DNA of 5,995 nt from Armatimonadetes bacterium RBG_19FT_COMBO_69_19 (GTDB lineage Bacteria > Sysuimicrobiota > Sysuimicrobiia > Sysuimicrobiales > Kaftiobacteriaceae). The stretch is taken from positions 1 to 5,995 of the forward strand of contig MENB01000091.1 of the NCBI GenBank assembly GCA_001768125.1. Reading direction: 5' to 3'. The notes below the pieces were generated by a model. That model had not been told where the DNA came from. It did no database searches and saw only the letters and a list, made by a program, of their open reading frames with translations. Of the stretch, positions 1 to 5,995 are shown piece by piece (within the stretch, counting starts at the first letter, position 1; every line of letters begins with the position of its first letter). Both the position numbers and the translations under genes were made by a program.

Positions 1-779
1 TGGACACGTACAGCATGCACCGCGGCCACTCCGTGCCCGCAGTGGTGACCGGCAAGCCGGTGAGCATCGGCGGATCGGCGGGGCGGCGCGAGGCCACCGG
101 CCGGGGCGTGATGCTTACGGCGCGCGAAGCCGCCCGCCGGTGGGAACGGCCCTTCGCCGGCGCCTCGGTCGTCGTGCAGGGCTTCGGCAACGTCGGCTCG
201 GTAGCGGCGTACCTGCTGGCTGACCAGGGGTGCAGGATCGTCGGCGTGGGCGACATCTACGGCGCGGTCTACAACCCGCGGGGGATCGACCCGCGACAGG
301 TGCTGGCACACGTCCGGGAGACCGGCCGCGTCCCGGGGTTCCCGGGAGCGGAGGCCCTGGGCAGCGCGGAGCTGCTGGAGCAACCCTGTGACATCCTCGT
401 CCCCGCCGCGATCGAGGGACAGATCACGCGGGCGAACGCGGCGCGCATCAAGGCGAAGATCATCGTGGAAGGGGCAAACGGCCCCACCACGCCCGATGCC
501 GATGAGATCCTTGCCGACCGCGGGGTGCTGGTCGTCCCCGACATCCTCGCGAATGCCGGCGGGGTGATCGTCTCCTACTTCGAGTGGGTGCAGGACCTGA
601 GCTCGCTGTTCTGGAGCGAAGACGAGATCAACGCGCGCCTGGAGCCGATCATGGTCGGCGCCTTCGAGCGCGTGATCCGCATGGCGCGGGAGCACGAGGT
701 GGACCTGCGCACCGGGGCGATGATCTGCGCCGTGCAGCGCGTGGCGGATGCCCTGATGACCCGGGGGATCTATCCCTAG
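1..779 (+). CDS. gdhA: Glutamate dehydrogenase (Glu/Leu/Phe/Val dehydrogenase family), C-terminal part, 5' truncated by window edge
   Basis: This gene encodes the C-terminal 258 residues of a cytoplasmic NAD(P)-dependent amino-acid dehydrogenase that interconverts glutamate and 2-oxoglutarate plus ammonium. The reading frame is open to the left edge: the first two bases finish a codon (probably Met), followed by DTYSM, a stretch typical of hexameric glutamate dehydrogenases. Roughly the first 150-170 residues (substrate domain) are therefore missing, and the internal ATG at 15 is not the true start. Visible landmarks, in fragment numbering, are the Rossmann loop GFGNVG at 60-65, AAIEGQIT at 135-142, GANGPTTPDAD at 157-167 and ANAGGVIVSYFEW at 183-195, all in the family order. 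The C-terminus (RGIYP) is normal. The TAG stop overlaps the stop of the convergent oxidoreductase gene. The family call is secure. Glutamate rather than leucine or phenylalanine specificity rests on overall likeness, and NAD versus NADP preference cannot be read from this fragment. Confidence 0.93.
   Translation, partial: DTYSMHRGHSVPAVVTGKPVSIGGSAGRREATGRGVMLTAREAARRWERPFAGASVVVQGFGNVGSVAAYLLADQGCRIVGVGDIYGAVYNPRGIDPRQVLAHVRETGRVPGFPGAEALGSAELLEQPCDILVPAAIEGQITRANAARIKAKIIVEGANGPTTPDADEILADRGVLVVPDILANAGGVIVSYFEWVQDLSSLFWSEDEINARLEPIMVGAFERVIRMAREHEVDLRTGAMICAVQRVADALMTRGIYP
776..779. other. Convergent stop-codon overlap (shared CTAG)
   Basis: The palindrome CTAG contains the TAG stop of the plus-strand glutamate dehydrogenase (777-779) and the TAG stop of the minus-strand oxidoreductase (complement of 776-778). 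The two transcription units therefore meet with no intergenic spacer and no visible terminator hairpin followed by a T-run. Confidence 0.95.
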
Positions 780-1966
780 CCGATGATGTGCATCTGGTAA
801 CCGCCGCGGAACGGCCGGCCGTCGGCGAAGCGCGTCACGCTGAAGGCATGCGGGTCCAGGTAGGTGCTCGTGCCCGTGGTGACGTACTCGGCGAGGGCTT
901 CTCCCGTGGCCGGCGCGAGCTTAAAGGAGTTCCCGCTGCCGCCCACGATCTGGAGGTAGCCGGCGAGACCCGGCACCGGGCCAAAGATGAGGTGGAAGTC
1001 GGGGCTGTTGCCGTCGGGCCCTGACCACGCGCGCAGCCGCGCGCTACGCTCCGCCCACGGGCACCGCCGCACGACGTTCTCGTGGATCTCCGCCTCGAAC
1101 TCCACGGGCGGACGCGGCGGCACGGCATCCGGATCCACGTCGGTGACGTCGATGGCCGCGTTCTCCGCCACTCCGCCGCCGGCCAGCATGGCCCCGGAGG
1201 CATCCGGGCGGCAGTAGGTCATCGTCGAGAGGTCCAGCCAGGTCGGGCTCTGCCGCGTCCACCCCTCGTAGGCGGGCTGGAACGCCACCATCTGGAGCAG
1301 CCCCGGGCTGACCGGCAGGTCGATCCCGGCCATCGCCGCGATCCGCGCCGCCCACGCCCCCGCGCAGTTCACCACGGTGGACGTGCGGATGGCACCGCGG
1401 TCCGTCTCGACGCCGGTGACGTGCGATCCGATCACGGTGATACCCGTCACCGTGGTCTCCGTGTAGACCTGCGCGCCAAGGGCTCGCGCTTTCGACGCAA
1501 ACGCCATCGACGCCGAGTAGGGATCGGCGTAACCCGCGTCCGCCTCGTGCGCGGCGAGGGCAAGCCCCTCGGTCGCGAACTCCGGGATCCAGGCTCGAAT
1601 CTCTTCCGGCGCGATGACCTGCGTGGCCACGCCGGCTCGTTGCTGCATCCGCACCGCGCGCTCCAGATGGGCCGCGTCGGCCGCGCCGGCGACGGCGACG
1701 ATGAGGCCGTTGTTCACGTAGTCCACCGGGGCACCCAGCTCCGCGGCGAGCGCCGGCCAGCGCTCGGCCGCGCGGTGCGCGAGCCGCACCATCGCGGGGT
1801 TGGAGTAGTGACAGCGGATGATCCCGCCCGAGGCGCCTGACGAGGCGGAGGCGATGGTGCGCTTCTCGATCAGCGCCACCTGCTTCCGCGCGCGGGCGAG
1901 ATGATAGGCGGCGCTCGCTCCGTGCACCCCCCCGCCGATCACGACGACATCCGCCTGAGCGATCAC
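776..1966 (-). CDS. FAD-dependent oxidoreductase of the DAO family (sarcosine oxidase beta / dimethylglycine dehydrogenase-like)
   Basis: This is a 396-residue flavoenzyme expected to oxidise a secondary or tertiary amine or an amino acid in the cytoplasm; no signal peptide is visible. The N-terminus carries the dinucleotide-binding motif VVVIGGGVHGAS (residues 7-18), with the ribose-binding acidic residue E34 at the end of strand two, followed by a Ser/Ala/Gly-rich loop and GGIIRCHYSNP (47-57). The C-terminal FAD-closing motif GGSGNSFKLAP begins at 342, preceded by SGPDGNSPDFHLIFGP, resembling the equivalent region of SoxB and dimethylglycine dehydrogenase. I see no Cys at the usual covalent-flavin position of monomeric sarcosine oxidase, so FAD is probably non-covalent. 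The start is GTG, supported by an AGGA five bases upstream that overlaps the nirK stop, and it places the FAD motif at the usual distance from the N-terminus. The gene lies 7 bases after nirK and is probably co-transcribed. The substrate is unknown, and no second subunit (such as SoxA, SoxD or SoxG) is visible. Confidence 0.88.
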   Translation of the reverse strand: MIAQADVVVIGGGVHGASAAYHLARARKQVALIEKRTIASASSGASGGIIRCHYSNPAMVRLAHRAAERWPALAAELGAPVDYVNNGLIVAVAGAADAAHLERAVRMQQRAGVATQVIAPEEIRAWIPEFATEGLALAAHEADAGYADPYSASMAFASKARALGAQVYTETTVTGITVIGSHVTGVETDRGAIRTSTVVNCAGAWAARIAAMAGIDLPVSPGLLQMVAFQPAYEGWTRQSPTWLDLSTMTYCRPDASGAMLAGGGVAENAAIDVTDVDPDAVPPRPPVEFEAEIHENVVRRCPWAERSARLRAWSGPDGNSPDFHLIFGPVPGLAGYLQIVGGSGNSFKLAPATGEALAEYVTTGTSTYLDPHAFSVTRFADGRPFRGGYQMHIIG

Positions 1967-1971
1967 GGCCG

Positions 1972-1975
1972 TCCT
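1972..1975 (-). promoter_or_regulatory. Ribosome binding site for the DAO oxidoreductase (decides a GTG start)
   Basis: On the minus strand AGGA lies five bases before the GTG at 1966-1964 and overlaps the TAG stop of nirK (1976-1974). This supports the GTG start and suggests termination-reinitiation coupling between nirK and the oxidoreductase gene. Confidence 0.6.
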
Positions 1976-3002
1976 ACTTTCCCTCGGGGACGGACTCGAA
2001 GATGCCTTTCGGCGAGGCGCCGGTGGCTTTGAGCTGTCCCACCGCGCCTTTGTCGATCCGGAAGATGCTGTGATCGACGAGGAGGTATGTCCCCGGCACG
2101 TTGACCGTGAACTCCACGATCGCCGCGCCCCCCGGCGGGACGAGCGTGCTCTGCACGTTCGTATTCGGGCTGCTGCCGATTGCGCCCTCGGGATACACGC
2201 GATCGAAGATCTCGCCGATGACGTGAAATGACCAGACCAGATTCGGCCCGCCGTTCCCGGCGAAGATCCGGACCCGCTGGCCCACGGCGGCGGTGAGCGC
2301 GCCGTTCCCGGTCAAGGCGCCGACCCGGCCGTTGAACACCACGTACTCGGGTCGCTCCGCGTAGGCCTTCGCGGAGTCGTACGCCTGCAGACCCTTCTGC
2401 CCGCGCGCGCCCTGCGTGTAGAACTCGCCCTGCATGACGTAGAACTCCCGGTCCACCGCCTCCAACCCCCCTGCGGGCTCGACGACGATCAACCCGTACA
2501 TGCCGTTCGCGATGTGCGTGGGGATGTGCGGGCTGGCGCAGTGGTAGACATACACGCCGGGGTTGAGGGCCTTCCAGCGGAACACCTTCTCCTTCCCGGG
2601 CGCGGCCTGGGTGAGCTCGGCGCCGCCTCCCGGACCGTTCACCGCGTGGAGGTCGATGGAGTGGATCTGCTTGCTCTGCGGGCTGTTTGCAAGGCGCAGC
2701 TCGACCTCATCGCCCACCCGGACGCGGACCATGGGACCAGGAACGGTTCCATTAAACGTCCAGAACTGGTACTGCACCCCATCCGCGAGCACCCCGGCCC
2801 CCTCCCGCGTCTCGAGCCTGACGACGATCCGAGCGGGATCCCGCTTCACGGGCGGGGGAACCGCAGGAGGCGGGAGGAGCTGTGCCGTCATGGTTCGGAC
2901 GTCTCCTGTGGGGGCGGCCGCCGGCGTCCGGGCTGCAAGAAGACCGGAGGCCGTCATCAGGATAAGGACTGCAATGAGCATGACACGCGGGGTTGCCTGC
3001 AT
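1974..3002 (-). CDS. nirK: Copper-containing nitrite reductase, AniA/NirK type
   Basis: This is a 342-residue two-domain cupredoxin enzyme that reduces nitrite to nitric oxide outside the cytoplasmic membrane. Residues 1-24 form a Sec-type signal peptide (hydrophobic [16 protein letters not shown]), followed by an Ala/Pro-rich linker to about residue 55. All expected metal and catalytic residues are visible. Type 1 copper: H114, C155, H163, M168. Type 2 copper: H119, H154, H311. Catalytic: D117 (in HSIDLH) and H260 (in [10 protein letters not shown]). The stretches [29 protein letters not shown] and LVDHSIFR closely recall Neisseria AniA. There is no fused cytochrome or extra cupredoxin domain, so the electron donor is encoded elsewhere. 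The ATG at 3002 was chosen because it gives a clean signal peptide and has AGGAGG seven bases upstream; a start 30 codons earlier would overlap the lipoprotein gene and bury the signal peptide. The gene lies 11 bases after the lipoprotein gene, at the end of a nos-type copper maturation cluster. Unusual points are Ser instead of the common Asn after H114 and an additional His (H159) in the type 1 loop. Confidence 0.93.
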   Translation of the reverse strand: MQATPRVMLIAVLILMTASGLLAARTPAAAPTGDVRTMTAQLLPPPAVPPPVKRDPARIVVRLETREGAGVLADGVQYQFWTFNGTVPGPMVRVRVGDEVELRLANSPQSKQIHSIDLHAVNGPGGGAELTQAAPGKEKVFRWKALNPGVYVYHCASPHIPTHIANGMYGLIVVEPAGGLEAVDREFYVMQGEFYTQGARGQKGLQAYDSAKAYAERPEYVVFNGRVGALTGNGALTAAVGQRVRIFAGNGGPNLVWSFHVIGEIFDRVYPEGAIGSSPNTNVQSTLVPPGGAAIVEFTVNVPGTYLLVDHSIFRIDKGAVGQLKATGASPKGIFESVPEGK

Positions 3003-3009
3003 CGTCCTT

Positions 3010-3015
3010 CCTCCT
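3010..3015 (-). promoter_or_regulatory. Strong ribosome binding site for nirK
   Basis: A perfect AGGAGG on the minus strand lies seven bases before the ATG at 3002-3000 and overlaps the TAG stop of the upstream lipoprotein gene (3016-3014). It fixes the nirK start over the longer in-frame alternative at 3092. Confidence 0.85.
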
Positions 3016-3412
3016 ACTCCCCTCCGATGCGGAGGGGCAGAGTGGTCGTAAATTCCTTCCCCGCGACAACGGCATGCACCTGGAGCTCCCACTCGCCGTC
3101 CATCGAGAAGACGTGGGACGCTTCGTATCGTCCTCTGCCGGTCGAGCGAAACATCAGCCGTTCGGCGCCGTGGCTCATCTCCGTCATCCGCGCGTCCACC
3201 TCAAGCGAGTCCGCGGGCACGACGCCGCCCTGCGCGTCGGTGAACCGCAACCGGACGGTGACGGGCCGCATCGCGGCGGCCGAGCGCGGAGACACGGACA
3301 GTTCCGCCGTCACCCCGCCCGAGGCGGAGGCCTGGGGCCGCGGCCCGCACCCTGCAGCAAGGATGGAGAGGAGCAGAAGCAGCACGGTCGTCCTCAGCGC
3401 GGTCGTCCTCAT
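3014..3412 (-). CDS. Small YtkA-like lipoprotein with Met/His cluster, candidate copper-handling protein
   Basis: This is a 132-residue predicted lipoprotein. A short basic N-terminus and a Leu-rich segment ([12 protein letters not shown]) lead to a lipobox Cys at residue 22; the -3 position is Ala rather than the commonest Leu, an accepted variant. The mature part (about 35-130) looks like a single beta-sandwich of the YtkA-like/FixH-like kind, with alternating hydrophobic strands, [19 protein letters not shown] (92-110) and a typical VHA strand after it. Potential metal ligands are clustered: M76, M79, H81, M87, H100, M104 and H113, including MTEMSH (76-81). Its start overlaps the nosY stop (ATGA), with GGAGG ten bases upstream; the frame is open much further upstream, but only through nosY, with no lipoprotein signal. 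It occupies the place where nosL often follows nosY, yet the mature part has no cysteine, so it lacks the cysteine motif of NosL. A copper-transfer role is inferred from context and ligands only. Confidence 0.82.
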   Translation of the reverse strand: MRTTALRTTVLLLLLSILAAGCGPRPQASASGGVTAELSVSPRSAAAMRPVTVRLRFTDAQGGVVPADSLEVDARMTEMSHGAERLMFRSTGRGRYEASHVFSMDGEWELQVHAVVAGKEFTTTLPLRIGGE

Positions 3413-4233
3413 CCTTCCACTGCCTCCAGGAATCGCTTCCGCCCGAGGAGATACGCGCCCCCCGTCCACGCCGCCAGGATCAGGACGAGCGCCCCGAGCA
3501 GCCCCGCGAAACCGAGGCGGTCCGCCGCGTACAACCCGACCGGGCCGGTGAGATCGGCGCTGCCGGTGATCCCGACGATGGCGGCCAGCCGGAAGGCGCT
3601 GACCGGATTGAGCGACCCGAGCACGAGCACCGCCCAAGCCGGCAGCCGCAGGATCATCGCGGTGCCGAGGATGCCGAGGTCGCTTACGATGACGAGAGCG
3701 AGCCACACGAGGAGCGCCGTCCCCAGCGCGCGGCTCCGCGACGGCGAGCCCGCGGAAATCAAGAACCCCGTGGCCAGCATCGCCAGGGCGAGCAGCGACG
3801 AGAGCACGACGAGCCACAGGAACGCCGGGATGCGATCGGTGCCGGCGCGCAGCGCCAGCAGCAGTCCCGCCGCGCCGAATCCCACCGCCACCGCGCCCGT
3901 CATTCCCCAGGCCACCCCGAGGTACTTCGCGGAGAAGACAGTCCGCCGCTCGACGGGCTGGCTCAGCAGGAGCACGAGCGAGCCGCTCTCGCGCTCGCCG
4001 GCGATCCAGACCGCGCCCACGGTCAGGCCGATGAGCGGGATGAAGAGCATCCCTAGGTGAATGAGCGTCGCGGCGACGCGGCCGAAGGCCGAGACCCCGA
4101 GCACGTCCACGCTGCCGAGCGCCACCAGGGCTGCAGCGATGACGAGCGAGCCGAACGCGCCGGCCACGGAGATGAACCACCGGTCGCGCAGCACGGCACG
4201 CGCGTCCCACCGCGCGATCGTGAGCCAGCTCAT
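3409..4233 (-). CDS. nosY: NosY-type ABC-2 permease
   Basis: This is a 274-residue integral membrane protein, the transmembrane subunit of the NosFY ABC transporter, which works with NosD in assembling the copper centres of nitrous oxide reductase. About six membrane segments are visible, near residues 21-40, 57-78, 104-128, 138-161, 169-190 and 241-264. The conserved cytoplasmic stretch GERESGSLVLLLSQPVERR (79-97) is characteristic of ABC-2 permeases and NosY, where it contacts the ATPase, and LNPVSAFRLAAI (208-219) is another NosY-like landmark. The length matches the family. The ATG overlaps the nosF stop (ATGA) and has GGAGGT six bases upstream, so the start is well supported. A general ABC-2 permease is the alternative reading, but the order NosD-NosF-NosY makes NosY by far the likeliest. 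Confidence 0.92.
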   Translation of the reverse strand: MSWLTIARWDARAVLRDRWFISVAGAFGSLVIAAALVALGSVDVLGVSAFGRVAATLIHLGMLFIPLIGLTVGAVWIAGERESGSLVLLLSQPVERRTVFSAKYLGVAWGMTGAVAVGFGAAGLLLALRAGTDRIPAFLWLVVLSSLLALAMLATGFLISAGSPSRSRALGTALLVWLALVIVSDLGILGTAMILRLPAWAVLVLGSLNPVSAFRLAAIVGITGSADLTGPVGLYAADRLGFAGLLGALVLILAAWTGGAYLLGRKRFLEAVEG

Positions 4234-5075
4234 CCCCGCACCTCCCGCAGCACATCGACCAGGGCCGGCTCGTGGATGTCGACCGGCCGCGCCCCCAACA
4301 CCTCGAGCAGCGCCGGCAGCGACCCGTCCCGCACCCGCAGGTGCAGCACGCCGTTGCCTGCGGGCAGCACCGAGACCCCATCCGGCAGGGCCGGCATCGG
4401 TCCGGGCGTGGACACTTCGAGCCAGCGGGCGGCGCGGATCGCGTCCACCCCCGCATCCGCGCGCACGCGGCCGTCCTCGAGCAGGACCATCCGGTCGACC
4501 AGACCCTGGAGACCGTTCAGGTGGTGGGTCGCCACCAACACGGTGCGGCCCCGCGGGACCGCCTCATCCAGCCACGAGCGCAACAGTATCTCGCCACCGG
4601 CATCCAGGTGGCTCCCCGGCTCGTCCAACAGCAGCACCGGCGGGTCGCCGATCTGCGCCACGGCCAGGGCGAGCCGGCGCGCCATCCCTCCGGAGAGGGC
4701 GCCAACGGGTTTGCCCGCCTCCGCGTCCAGCCCGACCTCGGCGAGGAGGGGCAGCGGATCGGGGACAACCGCGCGGATCTCCTGGAAGTACGCTACGACC
4801 TCGGCCGCGGTGAGAAGCGGCGGGAACGCCGGGGTCTGGGGGACGTAGCCCACCAGGGCGCGTGCACGCACCCCGTCCTCGCGCACGTCGTGGCCGCCGA
4901 TCGCCGCGGAGCCAGAGAACGGGAGATGGGCAAGCAGGGCCCGCAGCAGGGTTGTCTTGCCCGCCCCGTTGGCCCCCAGCAGGGCCGCGCGCTGCCCGCA
5001 GGGGATCGTCAGCGTGACGTTCCGCAGCACGTCGCGGGCGCCGAAACGGACCGTGAGCTCGTGTATCTCGATCAT
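4230..5075 (-). CDS. nosF: NosF-type ABC transporter ATP-binding protein
   Basis: This is a 281-residue cytoplasmic ATPase that should power the NosY permease. All nucleotide-binding motifs are intact: Walker A GANGAGKTT (34-42), Q-loop Q80 in VGYVPQTP, ABC signature LSGGM (127-131), Walker B VLLLDEP (147-153) with catalytic E152, and the switch histidine H184 in VATHH. The last ~65 residues form a small C-terminal domain, as in NosF homologues. The start at MIEIHELTVRFG gives the normal distance to Walker A, overlaps the nosD stop (ATGA), and has GGAGG eight bases upstream; a longer in-frame extension would run through nosD out of frame and is rejected. The sequence alone could suit several ABC-2 exporters, so the Nos assignment rests on its place between nosD and nosY. 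A metal or sulfur cargo has been proposed for this system in the literature; nothing here identifies the substrate. Confidence 0.92.
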   Translation of the reverse strand: MIEIHELTVRFGARDVLRNVTLTIPCGQRAALLGANGAGKTTLLRALLAHLPFSGSAAIGGHDVREDGVRARALVGYVPQTPAFPPLLTAAEVVAYFQEIRAVVPDPLPLLAEVGLDAEAGKPVGALSGGMARRLALAVAQIGDPPVLLLDEPGSHLDAGGEILLRSWLDEAVPRGRTVLVATHHLNGLQGLVDRMVLLEDGRVRADAGVDAIRAARWLEVSTPGPMPALPDGVSVLPAGNGVLHLRVRDGSLPALLEVLGARPVDIHEPALVDVLREVRG

Positions 5076-5995
5076 GCGGGGGGCCTCCGATACCGGGGGC
5101 GCGCCGCTCGGAGCGCGGCGGCGCCGGATCCTGCGATGAGGAGCGAGACCAGGGCGAAGGTGATGCTCGGGCGGTTGCCGCGGAAGGTGTCCGGGATCTC
5201 GGCGCGCGTGAGCGGCCGGGGGTCCTCGAGCAGCACCTGCGGCGCGAAGAGCGGGAGCGCGCGGGAGGCGAAGTCCACGGCGCCGACCGCCGCGCTGCCC
5301 CAGAAGAAGCGCAGCTCCGGGACGCGCTCGCCGAGGGCCTCGAACCACTGTCTGGCGCGGTACGGCACGTCCCCGATCCCGTCGCTCCCCAGGTCCATCC
5401 CGGTGTAATCGCTCCAGTAGTTGCCAGATCCGCGGCGCACCCAGGTGTTGTCGCTGTGCGTGCTCCCGTCGAGTCGCACCTGCACGGCATTGCCGTCCAT
5501 CACGTTGCCAGCGATGAGGTTCCGGACGGCGGTGCTCAGCAGGTGCAGCCCGGTGCCGTTCCCGGCGATGACGTTGTCCACGATCTCCCCCGTCGCACTC
5601 AGCGTGCGCGGGGTGCCGTCGAGGTACAGCCCGACGTGGTTGCCCGCGAGCAGGTTCCCCCGGATCACGATGTCATCCGACTCTTTCAGGGCCAGCCCCA
5701 CGCCGGTCGAGCCGCGGTGACGCAGGAAGCGGTTGCCCTCGATCCGGACGCCGGTGCTGTACATCACGTACGCGCCGACGGCGTTGTCCTCGAAGTGGCT
5801 CTGAAGCACGCGGGTCGCATCCGCGTACATGAGGTGGACGCCGTAGCGTGACCCGCGCACCTCCAGGGCGTGCAGGGTCGATCCCTGCGCGAACCACAGG
5901 AGCACGTCGCGCACCCGCTGCAGGCGCACGTCCGACAGCGTCACACCGTCGCTGTACCAGAGGCGGAGGCCGTCGCCGCGGCGGCTGAGCGGCAG
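5072..5995 (-). CDS. nosD: NosD, beta-helix copper-maturation protein, N-terminus beyond window edge
   Basis: This is the C-terminal 307 residues of NosD, the extracytoplasmic beta-helix protein needed with NosFY for nitrous oxide reductase copper-site assembly. The frame is open through 5995, so the GTG at 5944 is an internal codon. Just upstream of it the frame reads GDGLRLWYSDGV, a NosD-like repeat. Repeated short beta-strand turns (GVHLMY, GAYVMY, VRIEGN, IVIRGN, GLYLDG, VDNVIAGN, GLHLL) make a right-handed parallel beta-helix up to about residue 190. GNYWSDY (191-197) and GIGDVPY (206-212) are NosD hallmarks, followed by the family's C-terminal segment rich in hydrophobic and Pro residues. 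At 278-296 a hydrophobic segment (ITFALVSLLIAGSGAAALR) followed by the basic tail RPRYRR looks like a C-terminal membrane anchor with its tail in the cytoplasm, which soluble NosD proteins lack. About 100 or more N-terminal residues and any signal peptide are missing. It is coupled to nosF by ATGA. Confidence 0.9.
   Translation of the reverse strand: MPLSRRGDGLRLWYSDGVTLSDVRLQRVRDVLLWFAQGSTLHALEVRGSRYGVHLMYADATRVLQSHFEDNAVGAYVMYSTGVRIEGNRFLRHRGSTGVGLALKESDDIVIRGNLLAGNHVGLYLDGTPRTLSATGEIVDNVIAGNGTGLHLLSTAVRNLIAGNVMDGNAVQVRLDGSTHSDNTWVRRGSGNYWSDYTGMDLGSDGIGDVPYRARQWFEALGERVPELRFFWGSAAVGAVDFASRALPLFAPQVLLEDPRPLTRAEIPDTFRGNRPSITFALVSLLIAGSGAAALRAARPRYRRPPA

Noticed and set aside
811..822. Perfect 12-base palindrome ACGGCCGGCCGT near the end of the oxidoreductase gene, as a possible terminator or operator
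   Set aside because: It has no loop, no T-run on either strand, lies inside coding sequence (codons for Asp-Gly-Arg-Pro) and is likely by chance in GC-rich DNA.
3003..3092. Start of nirK 30 codons further upstream at 3092
   Set aside because: It would overlap the lipoprotein gene, add a charged, Cys-containing leader ahead of the signal peptide, and ignore the AGGAGG at 3010-3015.
2514..3551. Long plus-strand open frame of 345 codons opposite nirK, the lipoprotein gene and nosY
   Set aside because: It is antisense to well-recognised genes, is rich in Arg/Pro/Gly/Ser and shows no known motif. Long spurious frames are expected in DNA this GC-rich.
3413..4456. Upstream in-frame extension of the lipoprotein gene to a 480-codon product
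   Set aside because: The extension lies entirely over nosY and the end of nosF in another frame and has Arg/Ala-rich low-complexity sequence. The signal peptide and lipobox begin only at 3412.
4272..5408. Long plus-strand open frame of 378 codons opposite nosF and nosD
   Set aside because: Its composition (Arg, Gln, Gly, His-rich) and its position opposite intact ABC ATPase motifs mark it as a shadow frame.
1..5995. CRISPR arrays, tRNA or rRNA genes, insertion sequences or attachment sites
   Set aside because: No spaced direct repeats, no terminal inverted repeats, no transposase or integrase motifs and no RNA-gene signatures were seen. The window is covered by protein-coding genes almost end to end.

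Overview
The window is GC-rich, densely coding bacterial DNA with strong third-position G/C bias. It holds seven genes and almost no intergenic space. A lipobox-bearing secreted protein, Shine-Dalgarno sites before most starts and the gene families present point to a bacterium with at least part of a denitrification pathway. The phylum cannot be fixed from this sequence alone.

Left edge, plus strand: the C-terminal part of a Glu/Leu/Phe/Val-type glutamate dehydrogenase (bases 1-779), whose N-terminus lies outside the window. It runs tail to tail into the minus-strand genes, and the two stop codons share a CTAG at 776-779.

Rest of the window, minus strand, read right to left: nosD (5' end missing, entering at 5995), nosF, nosY, a small YtkA-like lipoprotein, a copper nitrite reductase of the AniA/NirK type, and a DAO-family FAD oxidoreductase. 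nosD/nosF, nosF/nosY and nosY/lipoprotein are each joined by a 4-base ATGA overlap. The lipoprotein and nirK are 11 bases apart, and nirK and the oxidoreductase 7 bases apart. The six genes look like one translationally coupled transcription unit whose promoter lies beyond the right edge.

Working model: NosD, NosF and NosY form the envelope ABC system known to support copper-site assembly in nitrous oxide reductase. The lipoprotein sits where nosL (the copper chaperone gene) often lies, and carries a Met/His cluster. NirK, itself a copper enzyme, reduces nitrite to NO outside the cytoplasmic membrane. The cluster therefore joins a copper-maturation machine to a copper nitrite reductase. nosZ is not visible and may lie upstream, beyond the right edge. 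The flavin oxidoreductase at the end of the unit has no obvious role in denitrification.

The most notable points are the non-NosL lipoprotein in the chaperone position, a C-terminal membrane anchor on NosD, the co-location of nosDFY with nirK, and the convergent stop-codon overlap with no terminator between the two transcription units.
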